Origin: Chrysochromulina tobinii
Taxonomy: Eukaryota; Haptophyta; Prymnesiales; Chrysochromulinaceae
Assembly: GCA_001275005.1 (NCBI GenBank)
Contig: JWZX01002398.1
Coordinates: 1 to 19,599 of the forward strand
Length of the DNA: 19,599 nucleotides
Direction: 5' to 3'
In this document: piece by piece, positions 7,501 through 12,340 of the stretch
How positions within the stretch are numbered: the first letter of the stretch is position 1
Layout: every line of letters begins with the position of its first letter
The notes under the pieces: model-generated
Databases searched by the model: none
Told to the model about the DNA's origin: nothing
Seen by the model: the letters and a program-made list of their open reading frames with translations, nothing else
Translations under genes and position numbers: made by a program

Positions 7501-8959
7501 ATCAAGGAGAAGGGCGTGCCGCACGACCAATGGCTCTTCGAACGAATCGCCGAGGCTGCCGTCGCCGCTGCGGCCGACGGCGGCGTGTGGAAGTCGGGGG
7601 GCAAGTACATCCTCTCGGCGCTCAGCCGCAATCAATCGCCGACGGCCCTCAAGAACTACTTGACCACGATGGGCCAAGGCAAGTGTGCGGAGGGCATCGA
7701 CGCACTTGTCAAGTGGACGGAGAAGCAATACAAGCACTCCGTGAGCGCCATTCAAATCAACGTGCACTTTGACTCGACCTCGTTCCACGCGCAGGTGCTT
7801 GCCGTTTGAGTGCCGTTGATTGCAATTGATTGCGATTTGAGTTGAGCGCTATTGGGTACCATTGAGTGCCGTTGATTGCCATGTGGCCACTCTGACGCGA
7901 GCTCGTTCCACGCGCAGCACCGCGACATCTACGGCCTGGAACAGCGTGACATGGCCGGGCGCGACTGCACGTGTTCGTTCAAGCCGAACATCGCGACCGC
8001 GTGCCTCTCGCTCGGGCTCGACCCGCCGCTGCCTCGTCGAGGCCGAGACAGACGATTACTCAGAGAAGAAGCTGTGTGGGCCTGCATGCAAAGGGTACCA
8101 CTGCTCGCATTGGCTACGCTCGGGCAACCTCATGTACTTCAACGATGTGTGGAACCGTTCACACAATCACGGGATCCCGAAGGACGGTGGCGACGCGAGT
8201 GAGGACGGCAAGGGCGGGCCGCGCATTTCCATCGCGATGCTGTGCGCGGCGGCGGACGACGCCTCATGCTCCTTCGACCTCCGGTCCAAGCCCAAGAACA
8301 TCTATGCCACTCTCGTCGATGGGGGCCGCACGTCGTCGAAGCAGCCGGCCGTTGCGCCGTCCGCGCCGTCCGCGCCGTCCGGACCGCCGATCACCCTTGA
8401 GAAGTCGAGGTTCGTCACATTGGCGCTCGAGTCGAAGAAGATGATCTCGCAGGACACGCGCCTCTTTCGCTTCAAGCTGCCCTCGAAGGTGCCCCTTGAT
8501 GACCTCTGATGATCACTGATGACCTTGATGACCACTGATGACCTCTTGATGACCACTGATGACCTCTGATGACCTCTTGATGACCTCTTGATGACCTCTT
8601 GATGACCTCTCCTCTGATGACCTCTGATGACCTCTGATGACCTCTGATGACCTCTGATGACCTCTGATGACCTCTGATGACCTCTGATGACCTCTGATTG
8701 TCTCCCTCATCAGGAGCATGAGCTCGGGCTGCCCGTGGGGCAGCACCTTCTCCTTCGGGCCAAGGGGCCCGATGGCGAGTACGTGACGCGCGCCTACACA
8801 CCAGTCCGCACCGGCGCGGGGTTCGTCGACTTCGTCATCAAGGTGTACTTGGCCAACGTGCACCCGCGCTTCCCTGAGGGGGGACAGCTGACACCGATCC
8901 TCGACGCTCTCAAGGAGGGCGACACGGTCGACGTCAAGGGACCGTTTGGCCTGTACGCG
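4559..8959 (+). CDS. Multi-exon fusion: low-complexity N-terminus, 2OG-Fe(II) (AlkB-like) oxygenase, cytochrome b5 reductase FAD lobe
   Basis: Exons are 4559-5689, 5845-5985, 6067-6294, 6393-6599, 6856-7026, 7126-7197, 7351-7794, 7918-8488 and 8714 to about 8959; every clear junction is phase 0. Exon 1 (377 codons) is Ala/Ser/Gly-rich with a KPKPKPKPKP run. Exons 2-6 are not recognised (for example SYLGNEWLKTAPGKKVHECL). Exons 7-8 show a 2-oxoglutarate/Fe(II) oxygenase pattern: FHAQHRDIYG (HxD), SLG followed by STRR, RSHNHGIPK (second His), then GPRISIAML with the 2OG-binding Arg, as in AlkB-type enzymes. The frame shifts by one base near 8016. Exons 8-9 carry TRLFRFKLPSK, EHELGLPVGQHLLL, RAYTPV, GFVDFVIKVY and HPRFPEGG, the FAD-binding lobe of NADH-cytochrome b5 reductase. 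The NAD-binding lobe is not found. The ATG is the first in frame; M at 4801 is possible. Confidence 0.6.
5237..5295 (+). repeat. 23-nt direct repeat, period 36, inside exon 1
   Basis: GCACTCACGCTCAAGGTGGG (continuing AGA) at 5237-5259 recurs at 5273-5295 with one difference. As coding DNA it gives LTLKVGDPLGDALSLKVGES. It also has the form seen at introns here (AAG/GT copy, AAG/GT copy), so a 36-nt GT-AG segment could be spliced. I treat it as coding. Confidence 0.5.
5690..5844 (+). repeat. Intron 1, CTGATCACCT/CTGATGACCT minisatellite
   Basis: This 155-nt intron begins GTGGAGGACCGCCCC and ends TTGCCTCCCTCATCCAG; the next exon begins GCGGAGGAGCGCTCC. The preceding exon ends ATCCAG, so a 21-nt stretch (5684-5704) recurs at 5839-5859 with three differences. 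Between the copies is a tandem array of 10-nt units such as CCTCTGATCA. The copy that starts the exon has GC where the intron copy has GT. Confidence 0.7.
5986..6066 (+). mobile_element. Introner-like insertion with a 42-bp duplication, intron 2
   Basis: The 81-nt intron opens with a 42-nt copy of exon 3 (5986-6027, starting GTGCGCATCGAGCTCGAAAA). The same 42 nt occur in exon 3 at 6073-6114 with two differences. The remainder is ATGCACGTGCTCACCACGGC followed by a C/T tract and CCCCACAG. The intron is a multiple of three and open in frame. Splicing joins GSLTE to VPVRIELEK. Confidence 0.85.
6295..6392 (+). mobile_element. Introner-like insertion, intron 3
   Basis: The intron starts GTACACGAGTTGTCTGC and the next exon starts GTCCACGAGTGCTTGCC, a diverged duplication. 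Its 3' part is TTGCATGAACGTGCTCACCA, CGGCGCGACTTCC and a CT tract ending CCCCACAG. Splicing joins APGKK to VHECLPAEF. Confidence 0.75.
6600..6855 (+). mobile_element. Composite intron 4 with a nested introner-like copy
   Basis: The donor is GTGCGTTTCG at 6600. At 6753 there is a complete acceptor (CCGCGCCAG) followed by a 43-nt near-copy of the start of exon 5 (6754-6796). Then comes the core CATGCACGTGCCCACCACGG with a CT tract ending CCCCACAG at 6855, then the real exon 5 (6856-6894, two substitutions and a 4-nt gap against the copy). Bases 6690-6740 are TGATGGCCTC/TGATTGCCTC repeats. It reads as an older intron ending at 6753, enlarged by a second insertion in the adjoining exon. Confidence 0.75.
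7027..7125 (+). repeat. Intron 5, CTGATGACCT repeats between 11-nt direct repeats
   Basis: The exon ends ACCGTGCGCAG (7016-7026) and the intron ends with the same ACCGTGCGCAG (7115-7125). The interior is CTGATGACCT and CTGATCACCA repeats. The right copy supplies the acceptor, the mirror arrangement of introns 2-4. Splicing joins RLDRAQ to AKLKTLQPN. Confidence 0.75.
7198..7350 (+). mobile_element. Introner-like core plus CTGATGACCA array, intron 6
   Basis: This 153-nt intron begins GTGACCACTCACTGATGGAC, passes through tandem CTGATGACCA/CCGATGACCA units, and ends GCATGCATGTGCTCACCACG followed by a CT tract and CCCCGCAG. It combines the satellite type and the core type in a single intron. The following exon starts GTGACGATGACC; only a short similarity to the intron start is left. 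Confidence 0.7.
7795..7917 (+). repeat. Intron 7 between 24-nt direct repeats
   Basis: The exon end GACTCGACCTCGTTCCACGC (plus GCAG, 7771-7794) recurs as the intron end 7894-7917 with two differences. The interior holds TGCCGTTGATTGCAATTGAT-type repeats. The right copy supplies the AG. The insertion splits the oxygenase HxD motif: splicing restores FHAQ joined to HRDIYG, which supports the call. Confidence 0.8.
8489..8713 (+). repeat. Intron 8, pure TGATGACCTC minisatellite
   Basis: About 200 nt of tandem 10-nt units (TGATGACCTC, with TTGATGACCTC variants) fill this 225-nt intron between GTGCCCCT and GTCTCCCTCATCAG. Splicing joins KLPSK to EHELGLPVG exactly where cytochrome b5 reductases are continuous. 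The unit carries CTGAT, a match to the branch-point consensus CTRAY, many times over. Confidence 0.85.
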
Positions 8960-9397
8960 CACCCTGAGTGCACACTGAGTGCACACTGAGTGCACACTGA
9001 GTGCACCCTGATTGCTCCCTGATGGCAAACGTCAATGGATCGTTCGGCCAGTACGTGTCCAGATCGGCCGCTGATGACCGCGGATGGCCACGGATGGCCG
9101 CGGATGGCCATGGATGGCCACGGATGGTCCCGGGCTGCCTCCCTCATTGCATGCTGATGGCCTCCCTCGTTGCATGCTGATGGCCTCCCTCATTGCATGC
9201 TGATGGCCTCCCTCGTTGCATGCTGATGGCCTCCCTCGTTGCATGCTGATGGCCTCCCTCGTTGCATGCTGATGGCCTCCATGCTGATGGCCTCCCTCAT
9301 TGCATGCTGATGGCCTCCCTCATTGCATGCTGATGGCCTCCCTCATTGCATGCTGATGGCCTCCCTCATTGCATGCTGATGGCCTCCCTCATTGCAG
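8931..9397 (+). repeat. Unresolved intron region with a 29-nt duplication and an 11-unit, 23-bp minisatellite
   Basis: The end of the FAD-lobe exon (8931-8959) recurs at 9029-9057 with five differences, separated by CTGAGTGCACA repeats. Then come GGATGGCCAC repeats (9075-9125) and about eleven units of TTGCATGCTGATGGCCTCC plus CTCA (9139-9390), one of them short, ending CATTGCAG at 9397. The acceptor at 9397 looks real. The donor is uncertain: a GT within 8953-8955 or a GC donor after GGCCTGTAC (phase 0) are both possible. Confidence 0.6.
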
Positions 9398-10264
9398 GTG
9401 AGCCCGCTCCATCGGCCGGCACCATGGCCGATGATGCTCTGGGCGCGCCCCACAGTAACGGCGCGCCCGACAGTGAGCAACGGCTCGGCCAATCTCGGCC
9501 CATCTCCTCCGATCTCGGCTAATCTCGCGGCCAATCTCGCGGCCAATCTCCTCCTTCGCGTCCAACGGCCATGCACGGCGGCGGACTGCGCCGACTCGAG
9601 TGTTCAGCGTACTCTGACGCAGCTGTTCGCGCCGTCGTGGGCGCTCGGCGGGCTTCGCGAGGTTGGGTTAGCGGGAGGACCACTGCCTATGGCGCCGTCG
9701 TGGGCACAGGTCGCGTCCTCTTCGGGTGCCTCCCCGACTGTCCCCAAAAAGGAAGAGAGGGGGGGCGACTTTGACGATGATGAGGCGCTCGAGGTGCGAG
9801 CATCCGAGCGCCTTGATAGCATGGATTGCATGCTGATTGCCTCCTTCATTAATGACCTCTCTCAGGTGCGAGCGTTCGAGTGCACCGGGCTCGACGATGA
9901 CCTCAAGCACACTGTGGAGGCGATCAATGAGGGAGGCAATCAGCATGCAATCCTCAAGCACACTGTGGAGGAGAGCGTCGCAGGAGCGCTCGGGACAGCG
10001 CCAATGACAGCTCAAGTTGCCACAGCGTGGCAGGCGCAGGACAGCGCTCAGGACAGCGCTAAGGGCAGCGCCGGGACGGTGCATGGGCGCCCTCGCACCG
10101 AGCATGTACCGGTAGCCCCCGCGCTGCTTTGGGCGCCATTGGCGATCAGCCTGGTGCTCTTGGCCATAATGATGCTTCGGCGGAGCTCGCGATGGAGATC
10201 GCGATCTGAGATGCGATCTGCAGCCGCCATGCGAGTCGGCGGTGCTCGGCGGCGCATCACATGA
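9398..10264 (+). CDS. 3' exons: low complexity and a C-terminal transmembrane anchor (probably same gene)
   Basis: Exon 9398-9793 and exon 9866-10264 (TGA at 10262-10264) are joined across a 72-nt intron. The first part is Ala/Leu/Pro-rich with short SANLAANLAANLL repeats and I do not trust its frame fully. The middle is acidic (GGDFDDDEALE). The end has one strong hydrophobic helix, ALLWAPLAISLVLLAIMML, followed by RRSSRWRSR, a tail-anchor layout for ER or outer-membrane insertion. If it is the end of the oxygenase/reductase gene it would anchor that enzyme to a membrane, but it does not supply the missing NAD-binding lobe. No start codon opens this exon (the frame begins after an AG), which favours it being a 3' part. 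Confidence 0.45.
   Translation: MSPLHRPAPWPMMLWARPTVTARPTVSNGSANLGPSPPISANLAANLAANLLLRVQRPCTAADCADSSVQRTLTQLFAPSWALGGLREVGLAGGPLPMAPSWAQVASSSGASPTVPKKEERGGDFDDDEALEVRASERLDSMDCMLIASFINDLSQVRAFECTGLDDDLKHTVEAINEGGNQHAILKHTVEESVAGALGTAPMTAQVATAWQAQDSAQDSAKGSAGTVHGRPRTEHVPVAPALLWAPLAISLVLLAIMMLRRSSRWRSRSEMRSAAAMRVGGARRRIT
9794..9865 (+). mobile_element. Introner-like insertion, TTGCATGCTGATTGCCTCC family, forward copy
   Basis: The 72-nt intron starts GTGCGAGCATCCGAGCGCC and the next exon starts GTGCGAGCGTTCGAGTGCA, a duplicated segment with a few differences. The interior (9828-9855) is ATTGCATGCTGATTGCCTCC followed by TTCATTAATG. The intron ends CTCTCTCAG and is open in frame. The same element lies inverted at 9921-9951. 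Confidence 0.75.
9901..9971 (-). mobile_element. Inverted copy of the same element between perfect 20-bp direct repeats
   Basis: CCTCAAGCACACTGTGGAGG occurs at 9901-9920 and again at 9952-9971. The 31 nt between them are, in reverse complement, ATTGCATGCTGATTGCCTCC followed by CTCATTGATCG, nearly the element seen at 9828-9855. The net gain is 51 nt, a multiple of three. It may be translated (EAINEGGNQHA) or spliced as a GC-AG intron (GAG/GCGATC to GTGGAG). Confidence 0.75.
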
Positions 10265-10320
10265 TCACGACGGCGCGCCCATGCTCACGACGGCGCGTTC
10301 ATGCTCACGACGGCGCGTCG
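10261..10320 (+). repeat. Three tandem 20-bp units related to the introner core
   Basis: ATGATCACGACGGCGCGCCC, ATGCTCACGACGGCGCGTTC and ATGCTCACGACGGCGCGTCG follow each other exactly, overlapping the stop codon of the upstream frame and followed by CAG. ATGCTCACGACGGCGCG resembles the intron core GTGCTCACCACGGCGCC, so this is probably a tandemly amplified fragment of it. Confidence 0.65.
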
Positions 10321-10549
10321 CAGGATCACGCTCCCCCCCGGCCCACCATGGCGCACGCGGCACGTGCGCGCAGAGGCCAGAGGCAGAGCAAGTTTTCATC
10401 TGACTACGTAGTTGACACGTCCCCCGCAATACTCCCACAGGTCGAAGACCAGACAAAAGATGTGTGCTTTTCTTTTCACTCCTTCACTCATGCTTGACTC
10501 ACGGGGATGACAAGGAAAGGCATCTGTAGTCCTCCAATTAGTGACTCCT
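10265..10549. other. Convergent intergenic region with duplicated 3' sequence
   Basis: This lies between the plus-strand gene end and the minus-strand ankyrin gene end. No gene is supported; the open frame 10261-10497 is repeat-derived. The ankyrin gene's 3' sequence is partly duplicated: 28 nt starting CAAGGAAAGGCATCTGTAGT at 10511-10538 recur at 10559-10586, and ACTCCTTCACTCATGC at 10478-10493 recurs at 10544-10559. Confidence 0.5.
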
Positions 10550-11659
10550 TCACTCATGCAAGGAAAGGCATCTGTAGTCCTCCAATGGAGTCAAGGTATT
10601 CATAGTGAGTTCGACGTCCGGATTCACACCACGAATCACGTCAACCACATCGAGTGAGGCCTCATTTAAGAGGTGATCGCCTGCCAGTTTTGAAGGGTGG
10701 TCCACATCCAACGAGGCGTAGGCGTCTTCAGCCTTCGCGAGGGCCTGGAGCAAGGTGACGATGCGCGTGTGCCTATGGCCGTGCGCCGCATCCGCCGGCG
10801 TCTTGCCATGCTTATTGATGACAGCGGCATCGGCACCCGCCGCAAGGAGGAGATGGACGATCGGAAGAGAGCCCGAGCGCGCGGCGTAGTGCAGGCACGT
10901 GGAGCCGAACTTGTCGACGGCATTCACCGACGCGCCACTCCCGATTAGGAAGCGCACCGCGTTTAGATGCGAGTGGGCCGCAGCGATCATGAGAGGCGTT
11001 TCACGAAAGACTCCGCGATAATCCAAGTCCGTGTGTGCGTGCGCGCTGAGGAGCGAGCTCATCTGCTGCGGAGAGGCGCCGCGAGTCGTCGCGTCGTACA
11101 AGTGCTTACCCGCGGGCTCGGCATCGTACCGAGCACGCGACACGGTGTGGGTCAGCCGGGAGAGCGTCGAGCGCGGCGACAGCGGGCTCGTTGGACGGCT
11201 CCCAAGAAGGGACGTCGAGGGGAGGAAGAGGGGCACGCGGTAGCGTGCGCTGAGCCGCGGCGTCGTCAACACCATCGGGAGTTCGAGGTCGTACGGCGTG
11301 GTCGAGCGCGGCGTGCTCAGGCTACCGAGTCGCGAGGAGTCTGACAGCTCCTTGCGATGTGAGCGCCCGTAGAGGAGCGTCGGAAGCTCGCGCGGCGGAG
11401 AGGGCTTGCAGAGGGCCGGCGAGGAGGGCTTTGGCTGAGATAGCTGCTCGAGGCGCGGGCTGCCGCACCATGAGCGCTTCGAACCGCTGTCCCAAGAGTA
11501 GACGGAAGAGGTTGTGCCCCCCTCTGGGGACATCAGCATATCTCGACTTGCCGTATGATCCTCGCGAACCTCGGCAAGTGCCTTCTGCAGCATGGAGACT
11601 TGCTGCTTGCACTTGTCCACGTCCACGCGGACGGCTGTCCGCGGCGTCAAAGGGCGCAT
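10550..11659 (-). CDS. Ankyrin-repeat protein, single exon
   Basis: The frame codes for 369 residues from an ATG at 11659 to a TGA. Residues 10-35 (DVDKCKQQVSMLQKALAEV) look like a short coiled coil. Residues 40-190 are Ser/Pro/Arg-rich and probably disordered. Residues 217-312 hold three ankyrin repeats: RETPLMIAAAHSHLNAVRFL, FGSTCLHYAARSGSLPIVHL with LLAAGAD, and HGKTPADAAHGHRHTRIVTL. Such a domain binds partner proteins; nothing indicates which. The C-terminus (TLTPLEDYRCLSLHE) lies on the duplicated 28-nt segment, so the stop may have moved by duplication. A strong donor-like GTGAGTACT lies on the minus strand near 11780, so a 5' UTR intron or further upstream exon is possible. Confidence 0.8.
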   Translation of the reverse strand: MRPLTPRTAVRVDVDKCKQQVSMLQKALAEVREDHTASRDMLMSPEGGTTSSVYSWDSGSKRSWCGSPRLEQLSQPKPSSPALCKPSPPRELPTLLYGRSHRKELSDSSRLGSLSTPRSTTPYDLELPMVLTTPRLSARYRVPLFLPSTSLLGSRPTSPLSPRSTLSRLTHTVSRARYDAEPAGKHLYDATTRGASPQQMSSLLSAHAHTDLDYRGVFRETPLMIAAAHSHLNAVRFLIGSGASVNAVDKFGSTCLHYAARSGSLPIVHLLLAAGADAAVINKHGKTPADAAHGHRHTRIVTLLQALAKAEDAYASLDVDHPSKLAGDHLLNEASLDVVDVIRGVNPDVELTMNTLTPLEDYRCLSLHE

Positions 11660-12020
11660 AGGAGTTTACAATTCCAACAGACAAGAGACAGGAAAATGCG
11701 TTTTCTAGCATGCATTTCAACCAAAGCCGACCGAACGAAGAGGGGACCGATCTCACCCCCTCCTGACCATCCTGCGAGTACTCACTTGCGTTGAAGAGGA
11801 GGCAGGAGCGGAGCCTTAAAGCGGAGCCGTCCACTGATAGAGACGGTGGGGGGGACAATTTGGGGGGGACCGCGACATAAATGAATGCGACTAACTGACC
11901 GGGAGCGGCGGAGCCGGACTGCGAGACGTTGGTGGAGTGAGCGTGGGGTGGGACCGACTGAAACAACTGACTACTGAGTGACTTACCGACTGCATGCTGA
12001 AAGCGTCGCACGATCGACGA

Positions 12021-12099
12021 CACACGCCGGTTGTCGCGTCTGTCGTGTTGACGTTCACACGCCGGCTGTCGCGTCTGTCGTGTTAACGTTCACACGCCG
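12021..12099. repeat. 35-bp tandem repeat, 2.3 copies, upstream of the EF-hand-like gene
   Basis: Units begin CACACGCCGGTTGTCGCGTC at 12021 and CACACGCCGGCTGTCGCGTC at 12056, differ at two positions, and are followed by a partial CACACGCCG at 12091. GTTGACGTT and GTTAACGTT end the units. Confidence 0.75.
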
Positions 12100-12126
12100 A
12101 AACGACAAAATCGAAAAATTTTCCAA

Positions 12127-12278
12127 GAGATTTGGTTGCAGTTCCCCTCTGTGTCTCGTTTCACTGTTAACAAGAAAGCCCAAAACCTTTACCCGCTTAA
12201 CGCTCCCCAGCGCGTATCTGAGATTTGGTTGCCGGTCTTCACTGTGTCCTGTTTCACTGTTAACAAAAGAGCCCAAAA
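12127..12278. repeat. Two copies of a roughly 59-bp promoter-proximal segment, period 93
   Basis: GAGATTTGGTTGC is followed by CTGTGTCTCGTTTCACTGTT, AACAA and AAAGCCCAAAA-like sequence at 12127-12185, and the order is repeated at 12220-12278 with scattered differences. They lie 60-210 bp before the ATG and may be duplicated control elements. Confidence 0.7.
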
Positions 12279-12340
12279 ATTCCGTACGAAAGCATCGCGA
12301 GCTGGACGGAGTCGGCGTCTACTGTGAGTAATGCGGTCCG

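Larger units (their letters stand above)
11660..12340. promoter_or_regulatory. Divergent upstream region with two sets of direct repeats
   Basis: This separates the ankyrin gene (minus) and the EF-hand-like gene (plus). A minus-strand open frame across 11322-12023 overlaps the ankyrin gene in another frame and shows no domain. Nearest the plus gene are a 35-bp tandem repeat (12021-12090, plus a partial third unit) and a roughly 59-bp repeat with period 93 (12127-12185 and 12220-12278). Both sets fall within 320 bp of the ATG at 12341. Confidence 0.5.

Noticed and set aside
8508-8696. TGATGA and CTGA strings as C/D-box snoRNA genes
   Set aside because: The motifs recur every 10 nt as a satellite; there is no terminal stem, no guide-length spacing and no purine before TGATGA.
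8489-9397. Regular repeats as a possible CRISPR array
   Set aside because: Units are contiguous with no unique spacers, lie inside introns of a eukaryotic gene, and no cas genes exist here.
9601-10105. Minus-strand frames 9604-9849 and 9668-10105
   Set aside because: Shadow frames across exons and inserted elements without domain signal.
11322-12023. Minus-strand open frame overlapping the ankyrin gene start
   Set aside because: It overlaps the ankyrin coding region out of frame and has no recognisable composition; at most part of it is 5' UTR.
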